Notes under the pieces: model-generated
What the model saw: only the letters and a program-made list of their open reading frames with translations
Databases searched by the model: none
What the model was told of the DNA's origin: nothing
Made by a program: the position numbers and the translations under genes
Shown here: positions 29,805 through 40,845 of the stretch, piece by piece
How positions within the stretch are numbered: the stretch's first letter is position 1
How the letters are laid out: each line of letters begins with the position of its first letter
From: Oegoconia quadripuncta
Lineage: Eukaryota; Arthropoda; Insecta; Lepidoptera; Autostichidae
Reading direction: 5' to 3'
Length of the DNA: 64,000 bases
Assembly: GCA_949316235.1 (NCBI GenBank)
Contig: OX438744.1
Span: forward strand, 29,384,778 to 29,448,777

Positions 29805-29867
29805 ATTGACTATTTTAAGTGTACTCTGTGTACCTACAAAATAAAGCATTTTGACTTTGACTTTGAT
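29805..29867 (+). mobile_element. CR1-like 3' terminus with TTTGAC tail
   Basis: GACTATTTTAAGTGTACTCT and ACAAAATAAAGCATTTTGAC followed by CTTTGACTTTGA. It matches the 3' end of the copy at 13537-14503 and shows that the terminal repeat unit is a short TTTGA(C) microsatellite. Confidence 0.75.
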
Positions 29868-30431
29868 GTTAATTTATCATGGACTGTGTCAACCAGCAGG
29901 GCTAGCATAATTTATGTAAGATCACATGGATAACGACTCCACTCCACTTTCGCGACAAACCATTCTCCCCATAGCTTACTAATACGAACGCCGGTTGACG
30001 TGCACCCTTATTATATAGGATTGTGTGATCATACAATGGACACCTGTATGATGTGGATTTGTTTGCTATTTTAATGAGTTCCTTTAAGATTTTTGCCATT
30101 GACTGGAAAATTTGGAGAAGAAGAGAAGTATCATCACTGTGATGTCGCTTGGGCTAAAATAAGGTAGATAAATAATTACTTAAATATATACATGCCGCCA
30201 GCCTACTCGGGACCTTTCCGACCGGGCAAAAACCTGGGACAAATTTATCTAATTCAGTATTTCATTTTGGTATAATTTTTTATTATTAAAGGTTTTCATT
30301 GATATAGTTTCTGTAATAAATAAACATTAACGTCACCGTATACATTCCTTCTTTTGCAGACAAATATTTACAACTTTAATAAATTTTAAATTGCAGTCAT
30401 CTGCACTAGCTCTCATTTACTACCTACTCTA

Positions 30432-31384
30432 TATACAGGATGAAATATTTAATTCGAGTAATTCCTGTTTACTGGTACCACTCCTGATTACGACCAACTT
30501 TCCCCAAAGAACCATCTTCTTCTTCTTTTCGTGTCGAGGCAAGTTTCAAATTTTATTGGACCAAAACTTAGCCACTCTAACAGCACTGTCTGTGGCGTTA
30601 AGGAGGTCGTCAAAGGTGCAGCTGTCAGGACACGCGGGGCAAGACAATACGTGATCCATTGTCTGTGGGGAGACTCCGCATTCGCATCGATCACTCCCGC
30701 CATCGGAGAAGCCCCACCTGCGCAGATTATCTTTGCTGCGGCCAACCTAGAAAGAACCATAGTCGAATTCGAACAAAAAATTTTCTTGACCATTGTGAAA
30801 CCACCTTTAAGTATGGAAGTCCAACAATTTTCGGCTGAAATCGACTATGGTTCCTACTAGAAAGTTAATAGAAATTACGAACAACTTTCCACTAGGAACC
30901 ATATAGCCGAATTCAGCCGAAAATTGTTGGACTTCCCTACTAAAGTTGGTTTGAGAATGGTTTACTTTGAATGGGTAATCGAAAATTTTTTGATTGAATT
31001 CGACTTTCTGTAACTCCCATTAGCTGGTGACGTCACTCTTGATTACGAACGACTTTCCTGAAGGAACCATAGTCGAGTTCTATCAAAAACAATTCGATTA
31101 CCCATACTTATTCCTCTATGCCCATACAAAGTAAAAAATTGTGAATCCATTTAGTATGGGAATCCAATAATTTTCGTCTGGTGATTCCCCTCCTGATTAC
31201 GAACCACTTTTCACTATGAACCATAGCCGAATTCAGCCTAAATTTGGACTTCCATAAATAAATTTCAGAATGGTTTACTTTGTATGGGTAATCGAATTTT
31301 TTGTTAATCGAATTCGGCTATTGTTTCTCGTGGAGTCACCAGTAAACTGGAATTACACGAATTAAATTTCATATATTCTGTATA
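30432..31384. mobile_element. hairpin element family A, copy 5 (composite)
   Basis: It begins TATACAGGATGAAATATTTA and ends GGAATTACACGAATTAAATT...CTGTATA. Multiple arm blocks (CATAGTCGAATTCGA, TTGGACTTCC, GTTTACTTTG) recur in both orientations, so it contains more than one family unit. A 235-bp LINE fragment (30516-30750) with a 10-bp target-site duplication is inserted in the first arm. Confidence 0.75.
30516..30750 (-). pseudogene. LINE ORF2 C-terminal fragment with target-site duplication
   Basis: The minus strand reads GSDRCECGVSPQTMDHVL, CPACPDSCTFDDLLNATD and AKFWSNKI* followed by a (GAA/AAG)-type tail. This is the Cys-rich C-terminal region typical of jockey/R1-like ORF2. AAAGAACCAT flanks it on both sides (30506-30515 and 30751-30760). 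Further copies of the same 3' end are at 38120-38216 and 45205-45310. Confidence 0.8.
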
Positions 31385-31494
31385 GTCAATAGATACTTTG
31401 CCAAACAGATTTCAAAGTTAAATTGATTGACTACTTCAGCGAGTGGTGATAGGAAGCCTTGTTGGCCTTTAGTGTATGGTCGGGATCGCAAACA

Positions 31495-31640
31495 TTAGAA
31501 TAAGATAGCCAGTCCCCCAAATGTGTTGGGGTTTCCGGGTCAGTACGCTCCCACCTTCGACCTCATCTTCACTTAACATCAGGTGTGATTGAGGTCAAGT
31601 GCCAACCCGTTATGCATAAAAAAAAAAAAAAAAATGGCAC
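31495..31640 (+). mobile_element. SINE S1, 3' half
   Basis: AAGATAGCCAGTCCCCCAAA, GTTTCCGGGTCAGTACGCTC and CATCAGGTGTGATTGAGGTC, ending in a poly(A) run (31618-31634). This matches the body of the S1 SINE at 63658-63978 (inverted). The tRNA-like head is missing. Confidence 0.7.
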
Positions 31641-31738
31641 AGTCATCTTCCGGCTGCCAACAACACATTCAAGTTTATAGTTTTTAAAACATTCATTGGT
31701 TTTCCGACTTTCAACATGTCGAACGAAATCTTATTTGT

Positions 31739-32009
31739 TATACAGGGTGTAACGGTTAAGTGTAGTCATATTTTAAGGGCTTGTTCTACCCATCAATACG
31801 AACAACTTTTACTATGGGGGCAACTTCGAAATCGCGAAAAAAAAATCAGCTGTTTCATACATTGCATCGGGAGGTTATTGAAATTTTCTATGGAACAGCT
31901 CATTTTTTTTTCGCGATTTCGAAGTTGCCCCCATAGTAAAAGTTGTTCGTATTGATGGGTAGAACAAGCCCTTAAAATATGACTACACTTAACCGTTACA
32001 CGGTGTATA
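31739..32009. repeat. near-perfect long palindrome (hairpin MITE family B)
   Basis: Two arms of about 118 bp (31739-31856 and 31892-32009) are inverse complements with only about four mismatches. They include TTAAGGGCTTGTTCTACCCA, AGTAAAAGTTGTTCG and a run of nine A/T facing nine T/A. A loop of about 35 bases separates them. The ends are TATACAGGGTG-like. It is non-coding, and its RNA would fold into a long duplex. Confidence 0.9.
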
Positions 32010-32159
32010 TAGTGTTCTAATAACGTATCGTTTAATTAAGCAATGGAGTACCTATCAATTATGAATGATATTTTTGCGCATTTTTTGGTCTATGGCAACA
32101 CTGATGATCTCCAAACTGGTAACACAAGTACCGGAAACGCGGGCTAATACAAAACCGTG

Positions 32160-32520
32160 ACCTCGTTTTCATGCATTACCCTGTTTCCACAATGTCACAC
32201 AGCATGAGGGCGCAGCCTTCACGATACCTTATCATACCAGCGAACTATCGACCGGCCGCGCGCCATTTTGGTTCGCGCACGCGTAAAAAATATGCGGTCG
32301 CACTGACGTTTCGCCTTCCACCAGTGCCACGGCAAAGATCCAACCGAACTGTAAATAAAATTGTAAATAATCTAATAATTAAAAAAAGTGTTCCTTTTCT
32401 CGAATTTAAAAATTTTCGAAACGCGAACGCGATGAGCTGTGTTAAGTAGGTACCTGTTAGAAAAAGTTTTTGTACGCGAGGATATTGTTAAGGGTGAGTT
32501 TTATTTTTAGTACCTATTGT
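32160..32520 (+). promoter_or_regulatory. possible promoter or non-coding first exon
   Basis: The region is richer in CpG than its surroundings (CGACCGGCCGCGCGCC, GGTTCGCGCACGCGT), followed by a donor-like AAGG|GTGAGTTTT near 32490. This is how a 5' UTR exon of a rightward gene can look, but I find no downstream coding exon in the window. It could also be part of an unrecognised repeat. Confidence 0.25.
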
Positions 32521-33599
32521 TTTTTTTTATTTTAATCGAATTACTGCGCTGAGTGAGTCAAATTAGATTTGCTCTGTCACTCCTGGATATGGAGACAATG
32601 TACGGCGAATAACACTTGGTAGCTTTTATGTAACAATGTACTATATAAATATCTTTATAGTTGTATATATATGAGGTAGGCATTTTAGGCATTCGTGTTT
32701 CTAGCACTTGACGTTTTTGTTTCCGATAAAAGCTAATTAGCTTCGAGTCAAGGTTGAATTGCCAATAACTTTTCGAGATTATTAATCAAATGAATTAATT
32801 GCCGGTGAAAAAGGTGCTGGTTAAAATAGGGTTCTAGATTGGTCGGACAGATTTAGATAATGTTGTTGTCGTAGGACGTGTGTTTTGTACCTAAAACCTA
32901 CTCTAATTTTGTACCTAAAACTAATTTGTTATTCTGCCCGGTAAGTTTTTATTGGGTATTTTAGAACAATATTTATTTATTGGCCTAAGTAAATATATTG
33001 TCTAAGTTTTTTTTCCCATTTGCTGGGGGTCGGGGGGGGGGCTGGGACTTTTCACCGTTAAATTTTTCCTTAATTAATGTGGGGTCCAAGGTAGCAATAG
33101 AGTCATGTAGGTCACCGTCTAGGTACATCCAGTAGGCACCGTGCAGAGTACCATTGTTGATCCTGGTTTACAGGAGTTTCAGTGGGAGGAGTGCGGAGGT
33201 GGAATCCAACAATAATTACAGTCTGAAATGAATTAAACCTTTACAAGTGCATAACACAAAAGTATATTGTTGAATTCGGTAATTGGTATAACTAAATAAA
33301 TAAATAATAAATATCATGATAATACCTGCCTATTTCAAATGTATTATACCCTAAGGTTGCTTGGAAGAAATCGCTTTTAGTGATATGATAAGGCAGCCAA
33401 ATTGTACGTTCTACTCTTGCCACTTTCAGTAACTGTATTTTCTTTTCTGTGGTGCAATATAATGTATTTGCATTGTATTGTAGGTATTTATTATATATTG
33501 TTTCGGACAATTACTCCAATCATCTAGTCTCAAAGTAAGCAAACCTTGTACTATGAATACAAGATGGATAATTATACATAAATTTTTATAAAAGCATCC
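32521..33599. other. no recognisable feature
   Basis: AT-rich sequence with a short G-run (33029-33041) and no supported exon or clear repeat. Confidence 0.4.
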
Positions 33600-33730
33600 A
33601 TGACTCGGGAATAAATTTAACACTTTATTGCATATAAGCATACATATTAAACTAAACAACAAAACAGGACATATTAAAAATATACAAATGGCGATCTCTA
33701 TAAGAGATCTCTTCCAGCAAACCTCAGTAA
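33600..33730 (-). mobile_element. LINE 3' UTR tail fragment
   Basis: CACTTTATTGCATATAAGC and GGCGATCTCTATAAGAGATC, TTCCAGCAAAC. Inverted, this matches GTTTGCTGGAAGAG...TCTTATAGAGATGAG at 56519-56550, a LINE 3' UTR present in the duplicated block. Confidence 0.55.
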
Positions 33731-33984
33731 GGAGACAATGGCGGAGGTAACTTAAAGGTAGGCAAAGAGTATACTTACAAAAACAGTAAAGTTATAAACA
33801 AATATACAAGTGATAAATAAAATACTGATAAATATATAATATACTTAATGTTATATAATATGCATAAATATATAAATATAATGCATAATTATACATATGC
33901 ACCTAAATAAAATGCAATTAAAACATTTGTTGAGATAGTTTAAGGTAATGTTCCTTCAGTCACGTTTCGCGTGTTCGTATTCAT

Positions 33985-34068
33985 CATACAAACATTTACC
34001 CCTCGCGGGATTATAACCCGTGACCGTTGGTTTCGCTGACAGGGTGACTATCCACTGCACCCACTAAA
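33985..34068 (-). mobile_element. SINE S2 head fragment
   Basis: CATCATACAAACATTTACCC, CGCGGGATTATAACCCGTGA and CCGTTGGTTTCGCTGACAGG form the inverse complement of an S2-type tRNA-like head with B box. The rest of the SINE is missing. Confidence 0.55.
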
Positions 34069-34457
34069 TAAAATATATGTTCCAAAACGTTCATGAATTC
34101 TTTAGAAAACTTGATGTGTGTTATCTCTTTCTGTTTTCTTAGCATGCCTGTAAAAATTTATTAGTTTCCGACTGTACCTACCTGAATAATTTAATTAAAT
34201 TGTTAAGCGTTAACTATAAGTACGCTATACATATACTCTATATACTACTAGTCTACGTAAGAGGATATAAAATGACTATTTAAGTAGGTATTTAAAAACC
34301 AAAAAACTCGACAGCATATTTTATATTTTGCAGACGCCATGTTGGATTTTTTATCATAAAATGTAGGAACATTTAGACACTCCAGGTAACAATACGAATC
34401 TAACGACACCATGCACTTCGAAAGCCGTTTAGGCTACAGGAAGCGCCAAAGGAATGG

Positions 34458-34551
34458 ACACACACACACACACATGCACACACACACACACACACAAACA
34501 CACAAACACACAAACACACAAACACACAAACACACAAACACACACACACAC
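34458..34551 (+). repeat. compound (CA)n / (CACAAA)n microsatellite
   Basis: A CA run changes to several perfect CACAAA units and returns to CA. Confidence 0.95.
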
Positions 34552-34600
34552 TGTTATAAATGTAGCTGTTATATAGGTCAGTAATGAGGGCATAATTTAG

Positions 34601-35300
34601 TCAAATTCAAAATCAAAAAATGTTTTATTTTGTAGGTACACAGGGTACACTTAAAATAGTCAGATTTTACATTTTTAATTGCTACGGCTTGTTCAAAAGG
34701 CAATTTTCCCCTGAGAAGAACAAGCAAAAATCTCGAGACTAATGCTCTTTAAAAAAAAAGGTTTTTATATTACAAAATTATTGATTATTATTTTATATTA
34801 TAATATTTCCTTATTAATTGTGAAATAGCCTGGTTATGCGAACGGGCTGGTTATATCCATGAATATTTATCATCTAAATAATCTGATATTTTATAATATG
34901 ATTTCTTATTATGCTTCTGTTTCATAGTACTTATCTTTAAATTTATTGAAAGGAAGATTTTGTACATCAACAGGAACCTTATTGAAAAAGCGTATACATA
35001 GCCCTTTGAATGAATTATTTCTTTGCGGAGGCGACTTATGTGACCTGCAAGTTTATCTTTATTTCTTGTATTGACATCACGTTTATCACAATTTTTCCTA
35101 AATGATGCTATATATTTTTTTACATATATTAGATTTTCAAAAATGTACTGTGACGAAAAGGTTAGAATATTATAATCTTTAAATCTGTCTCTAAGTGACA
35201 CTGCAGGTCTCATTTGATAAATAGCGCGAACGGATCGTTTTTGTAAAACAAAGATTGTATTTATATCCGCGACATTTCCCCACAGCAAGATACCGTAGTG
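34601..35300 (-). pseudogene. 5'-truncated CR1-like LINE copy
   Basis: It begins (at its 3' end) with the AT-rich tail and a TGTTTTATTTTGTAGGTACA block. It then encodes [41 protein letters not shown] and a C-terminus DYLDDKYSW. One frame break lies around the [16 protein letters not shown] segment. Similarity stops abruptly at about 35300. Confidence 0.85.
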
Positions 35301-35828
35301 GGGCAACACGGGCAACAAAACTATTCCTGCTACTTGAACAGGTATTTAAAATATTTCAAATAAATCCATATTACTAATGTATGCTACCTACATACATTTG
35401 AATGCGCAAGAATTAAAAATAATTTCCTTTAGAAGGCATTTTAAAAGTTTTATTCCTTTGCGCCGAGATTGGCTATTCACTTTTCGACCGTTCCCAGACC
35501 ATTCTGTTAGTTCACTTGGCGGAGGCGGACGTCCATTTTGTATTTAACTCGAAGTCCTTAATGGAAAATTGACGTCAGATATTCCTACTTTCGTGACACT
35601 TGGAACGCTGTTTTTTTATGAATAGGGAAAAGCGCGGCTTGTGAAACAACAAAAGGTCCCTGTGCAGTAATAGTAGGTAAGTGGTATTTAATTGTTCCTA
35701 GGAAATACACAGGAAGTTTACCAGACTGCAATACGGTATTAGGACGGTGAATTTTTTTAAAAGCTGGATAGCGATAGATCTGGAAAATGTAAACGGATTG
35801 TATGAGCATTATGTCCACTTAGTGTAAG

Positions 35829-35955
35829 TTTATACAATACAATACAAATACACTTTATTGTGCAAAAGGAGAACATACATTTTACAAAACACAATACTGA
35901 TAAGAGTACAATTAGGCGGCCTTATCACTAAAAGCGATCTCTACCAGGCAACCTT
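35829..35955 (-). mobile_element. LINE 3' end with TACAA repeat tail
   Basis: (ATACA)n at 35832-35855 is followed by CACTTTATTGTGCAAAAGG and TTATCACTAAAAGCGATCTC, CCAGGCAACC. It is the reverse of a LINE 3' UTR related to those at 33600-33730 and 40715-40845. Confidence 0.55.
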
Positions 35956-36029
35956 TTTTTTTTTAAAATAAGTTTATAATATTGTTCTTTCTCTAACTTC
36001 GACGCAAATTGAGAATAAATAAGCGAATA

Positions 36030-36300
36030 AGCCGCACTCACGCTGACATCAATGTCGCCCATCACTTTCTGAGCAACCGTGTTGTTCAGGCCTGGAATAA
36101 GCTGCCGGAAGAGGTTGTCTCCGCCCAATCAGTGAATTCGTTCAAGAAATGATTGGATAAATTTTAAAAAAAACTAGTGATGACTTAAATATTGACTGAA
36201 TAACAACATAATGAACAATGTGAACTCTTCCAACACTGTGACATAGACATACCAGCAGTAATGCTGCTCGTCTATAATAATATAAAAATAATAATAATAA
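36030..36300 (+). pseudogene. LINE ORF2 C-terminus (CR1/L2-like)
   Basis: The frame includes HHFLSNRVVQAWNKLPEEVV, SAQSVNSFKK and LDKF. F-x-N-R-V-V-x-x-W-N-x-L-P-x-x-V-V is the C-terminal motif of CR1/L2-group ORF2 proteins. It ends in an (AAT)n tail at 36275-36300. In-frame stops are present. Confidence 0.65.
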
Positions 36301-36644
36301 ATTTCAATAATTTTAAATACTTATGCCATCTAAAACCTAATTTTTTTTTCAAACACCAACGATGACATGTGTTATGTGTTAGACGGCGTTGCGTCTGTGT
36401 ATCCAGTCTTTGTCTGGACAAAGATACTCGTATATATCTGGATATATCTCAAAATTGCGTGGTCCGAATTGAATGTAACCCATATTCATACTAGGGAAAA
36501 ATTACTTAAACTTACTTAAACTTAATGCTTTTTTGATGAAATAGATCTCAAACAATATTTACTTAATTAAAACAGGCATCGAACAAGTTCAAGGATTAAT
36601 TTTGGCTCTCATTTTCATTGCCATATATAATTTAAGCGACAGAG

Positions 36645-37137
36645 AAGAACTCGTGGCGCTGTTGCATTTGTTTTCGATTAGCGACGTTAAGCAATGGTGT
36701 CGATTCGGATGTACACCAACTAAACTAAAACCAGTTTTAAAGTAGTAGGTACTGTCTCTTTCTCCCTGGAACAGAATGATGCGACGGTACCACTCCAAAA
36801 TTGGATTTGTTCAGTTAGTGTACATCCGAATCGACACCAATATCTGGCGCGGTCAGTCCTTGGATGGGTGACCTCTAGTGGTATTTTAATACGAGTGTTT
36901 CCGTGCTCCGGAGGGCACGTTAAATAGTCGGTCCCGGTTGTTTTCAATTGAATGCAGTCGTTAAGCCAAGTCGGTAGCATACAGGGATGATTTAAAAACA
37001 CTGACTGACAGGTGGCCACTGGTCTCATACAAATCCGCACTGGACACGCGTGGCAGATTATGGCCCGTATCCTCTCCCAGTGAGAGGAGGCTCTGCCCCA
37101 ACCGTGGGGACGTGTAAAGTTGTTGATGGTGATGATA
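36645..37137 (+). mobile_element. 5S rRNA-derived SINE, interrupted by a MITE
   Basis: The head carries GCGACGTTAAGCAA (36681-36694) and, after the family C MITE, GGCGCGGTCAGTCCTTGGAT and GGGTGACC. These match the internal control region of 5S rRNA (GTTAAGCAAC..., TCAGTACTTGGATGGGTGACC). The body has GTGTTTCCGTGCTCCGGAGG and GGTCCCGGTTGTTTTCAATT, and the tail is (GAT)n. It is a SINE3-type element. A minus-strand copy without the head is at 45690-45900. Confidence 0.75.
36695..36840. mobile_element. palindromic MITE family C, copy 2
   Basis: The ends TGGTGTCGATTCGGATGTAC and, inverted, the same motif are perfect over 20 bases. The centre (GGAACAGAATGATGCGACGG) is inverted relative to copies 1 and 3. 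It is inserted inside the 5S-derived head of the SINE. Confidence 0.85.
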
Positions 37138-37589
37138 CAATTTAATTTACCTCAAAATCATTTAGTTACCATAAGTTTCCAAACAACTGTTAACTTGACA
37201 TAAAAAAACTACGACAGTTCATTAAAGGTTAGACGTGACGAACTAACGGTCATTAGTCGTGACAAAATTGTAGAGGTTCTGTTTTTCTAAAAATAAGAAA
37301 AGTATTCTTCTATTTAAAGATAGATAACTGTAGTTGTGTCTGGATTCAAAATAGAGAACAATGGTTCAACCTAGGCAATCGATTTTCCTGAAATAGCGCG
37401 CTTCGGCTTCATGATTTCGTATTCCTATTTTTATTTGCAGAGGTACCTATCGTTGCTATTGACGACTCTTAAAAAGTGAGCAAGTATAAATAGAAGATTG
37501 ATTTGTTATTTTCGTTATTGTGCCGACTTGATTATACCGGCACGACTTTGTACCGACTTGACTGAGTTTAAGAATAGTCTATCATTTTT

Positions 37590-37700
37590 TTTAAACACAA
37601 CGGGTTAGCACTTGACCTCTATCACACGTGATGTTAAGTGATTCACTTAAATTCAGCGTGGTAGTGCAGCAGCTCCAACTCAGACTGTGTTGGACCCTTC
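37590..37700 (-). mobile_element. SINE S1 tail fragment
   Basis: AACGGGTTAGCACTTGACCT and CACGTGATGTTAAGTGA match the S1 3' part, but the copy is diverged and ends within about 60-110 bases. Confidence 0.45.
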
Positions 37701-38119
37701 AAGCTCCACTTTGCGGCATGGACTAGATGTCAAAAAACATGCATCCTCCTTTTTTTATGTACTAGTACTTATAGGTACATGATTGTTTGTATCTTGAGGT
37801 AGGTTGGATATAGCTTCATTTCATTCGATCATTTATTTATTTATTTATTTATCATTTATTGCATACCAGAAAAAAACATACAGATACAACATAATAGAGA
37901 TAATCATATATCTTTTAACCTCCGAAAAACGATTGGTAGTGTATGAGTGTGTCCGTCCTGAAGGCGAAGTATGACTTTTGTTTTGATTCGGAAACGCGAT
38001 GGTAAAATAAACGAGGGAAAACTCGCACCGAGCACACAGCTTAAAAAAAAATGATAAGTCCAGCTATTGTCTGGTTGTATCTGAGTAATGCTTTGTACGT
38101 TTTGAGTGTGGTTTTTTGT

Positions 38120-38216
38120 ATTCTTCTTCTTTTCGAGTCGAGGCAAGATTCCAATTTTATTGGACCAACACTTAACCACTTTAACAGGACCCTCTGTTGC
38201 GTTAACGAGGTCGTCA
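38120..38216 (-). pseudogene. LINE 3' end (same family as 30516-30750)
   Basis: TTCTTCTTTTCGAGTCGAGG, ATTTTATTGGACCAACACTT and GTTGCGTTAACGAGGTCGTC are colinear with 30519-30615. The minus strand reads DDLVNATE...KVVKCWSNKIG. It is strongly truncated. Confidence 0.65.
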
Positions 38217-38869
38217 ATTATAGGTACACTAAACGAAGGGAAAGGTTTTCGATTTCGATTATATCCCTGTCTTTCAAGGGTTTTCTAAATTCTCACTCAC
38301 GGATATTTTGCCATGTTTGATGGAAATCGGTTAAGCCATTCTCAAGTTATTTATCTTAGTAGTTGATACGGTCTATTTAGATGATATAATCATCAATTTA
38401 CAATTGAATTAAAGCTACTGAAATTCTGACACGTTCGCTTTTGCGGTGTATGCTCTCATATTATACCAATACATTTCCTGACCATGGTGTATCCATATTA
38501 TCCATAAATAGAACAGGAAAGCTGGCGGGATTGAGCTGAATGGGAAGTGTTCCTTTATACCAAAGTGAAACGGGAATGAGATAGAAATTGTTGAGTTTAA
38601 ATTTTCTATCTTTACCTTTATTGGGCAGTGTGGGCAGGAGCCCTTTACCTATCAATTCTTAGTAAAGATCTATTAATAAACACAATTACGAAGATAATCT
38701 TCCAAAGATTGGAAAATGGATTTATTTGAAGGAGATAAACGAGGTAAGTATTTTTAGATTAAATCAATATAGCGACTCCAATACTGAATTTTACTGCTAG
38801 AGTACACGAGTATACGATGGACATTAGTTCGAATGTTTGCTTTTGGATGAACGAAATTTCGATGTGTGT

Positions 38870-39120
38870 TTGATCGAAAATATAGGAGTACAATGTCAAG
38901 CGTATCGACGAAGTTGGGTGTTCGTTATGTTTGCTATCTTGTTATGCGCGAATAGTGTGATAAGTCAGAGTTGAATATAATGAAGAGTAAAAGTCCAAGT
39001 ATCTACCCCTGAGGCACTCCATTCCATTAGATATGGAAGATCCATTGGTAAATGATGCGTTGCTTGCCGAAGGAAAGATTTAAAATTTTCATAAAACGAT
39101 ATGTAAAATTGCCAACTGTC
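38870..39120 (-). pseudogene. degenerate reverse transcriptase fragment
   Basis: The minus strand reads NGVPQG*ILGLLLFIIFNSD around 38985-39035, which is the [13 protein letters not shown] block of LINE reverse transcriptases with a stop in place of Ser. Upstream (on that strand) a long open but diverged stretch precedes it. Confidence 0.6.
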
Positions 39121-39135
39121 AACCATTATAATCTA

Positions 39136-39284
39136 ACGCCCGTATTATTAAAACGTTCTCAAGATTGAGATGACCTTAAGTTGACGCTTGAGAAAATGTG
39201 GCATATTAAAACAGTATCAAACAAAATTGTATTGAGACTGAGACGCGATCTCAATCTCAAGATCAATGTATTAATACGGCCGTA
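39136..39284. mobile_element. MITE family D, copy 2
   Basis: The left end CGCCCGTATTATTAAAAC and right end GTATTAATACGGCCGT, with inner TCTCAAGATTGAGATGA facing GATCTCAATCTCAAGATC. It forms an imperfect hairpin of about 149 bp. Confidence 0.65.
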
Positions 39285-39349
39285 AAAGATTCTTTGATTT
39301 ATGATCTGATTCAATACTAGCCTATATATTATATCAGCCTCCTTGGCGC

Positions 39350-39545
39350 CAATATTAACAAGATTGGGATCGACTCCCAGCGGGTTACATGTTCAGAACT
39401 CGATTTGGTCAGTGGCGGGGGGGCATATTATCCACCAACTTATCTAAGTCTATCAGTAGCCGTGCTGAAGTCTGCTTGAGGATAGATAGTCGTCTCCTTC
39501 ACTTAAAAGGTCTGATTGAGATCAAACGCTAACACATTACATGTA
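39350..39545 (+). mobile_element. degenerate SINE S1 copy
   Basis: GATCGACTCCCAGCGGGTTAC aligns with the S1 B-box region, and CACTTAAAAGGTCTGATTGA with its tail. It is much diverged and probably old. Confidence 0.4.
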
Positions 39546-40159
39546 ATAATATCACCATCAAAAGTATATTAATACTCTATATAAGTTCTTGAACGTTGTA
39601 AAATATATTCCTTACTTTTCTTTCTTCTAATGAAATTGAAAGTCGTGTGGTCGTGTACTCTAATCAAGTATAAAATAACCTGCGCACTCAGCAAATGGAC
39701 GAATCGCGTGATTTTATAAACGCCAATTATCATAACTTGGTAACCGATGGATTTGCGATAACGGTGTCAACAACGTTATAGAAATGTAGCAGCAGTTTAA
39801 TTAGTCATTCAGCTGAATGAGTAGACATTTCGTTAAACGATGGCATATTGTCCAATCATCAAAACTTGCCATATAGCAGTCAATAAAGCGTTTCCCAAAG
39901 ACCAATATGTGTTAGTAAAGTCCTTTTTATAGGAATAAAAAACCAAAGAACGTTTACACAGTCGGAAAATGGAGCGTATTTAACTGCTTTAAATTTACAA
40001 AAGGAAGGTAACGGATTCTATTCCTAGTAGGGTACACCTTTATAACTCAGTTTGATTATTTGTAGGGCATTTGTACCTGCTAGTTTGCCAAGCAGAAATT
40101 ATTGCTGATAGCTTTGTTGCGTTCCAGCTGTTTGTAAGAAAATATGGCTCCTTATATTT

Positions 40160-40265
40160 TAAAGCCTGGAGGTTCCAGGTGAGCACGCTTCCACCTTCGG
40201 CCTTATCTTCACTTAACAGCAGGTGTGATTGAGGCCAAGTGTTAATCCATCTCGCATAAAATTAA
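40160..40265 (+). mobile_element. SINE S1 tail fragment
   Basis: GTTCCAGGTGAGCACGCTTC, ACCTTCGGCCTTATCTTCAC and CAGGTGTGATTGAGGCCAAG match the S1 3' part in order. Confidence 0.6.
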
Positions 40266-40714
40266 AATATGTAAGTAACAAGATTTAGATTTTCTGTAAG
40301 CATAGAGATAGTAATATAGGTTGTAAAGTAAGATTATATAAGATTGACGTAACAGTGACCAATTGGTGATGTAATAGTCACCACTACTCTATTATAGTAC
40401 TTCTTTGTGTTATACGAGTAGTAGGTGAAATAGATATCGTGATTAATTTACAACAAAAAATTCGTTTAGTGGATTGTCAGCTAAAATGTGCCCACCGTCG
40501 ATTACGCTATCATGGTCTTCAGTTTACTAAATACGCCTTTTGTTTCATCATTTTAGTATACTTATTAATTATATATTTAATTAAATGTTTTATTTAGGTT
40601 TATTTAGTATTATATTCATGTAGTTATATTTAGTTATTTACAAGTATTTATGTATTATAGACTTTTTTACTTAAATCACCATTGCGTTGTACTTTTATTC
40701 CCCTTTTTTTATTC

Positions 40715-40845
40715 CCCGTTATACACTCTCTAACCGCTTATAGGGTTGGCTGGAAGAGATCTCTCTTAGAAATAAGCTCACCTTTGTATCTTTGTATCTG
40801 ACAAATGTATCTTTTGTGTTTATTTGCAATAAAGAATATATAATA
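40715..40845 (+). mobile_element. LINE 3' UTR fragment
   Basis: GGTTGGCTGGAAGAGATCTC, AGAAATAAGCTCACCTTTGT and TTTGCAATAAAGAATATA correspond to the LINE 3' UTR at 56519-56640. Only the 3' end is present. Confidence 0.55.
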
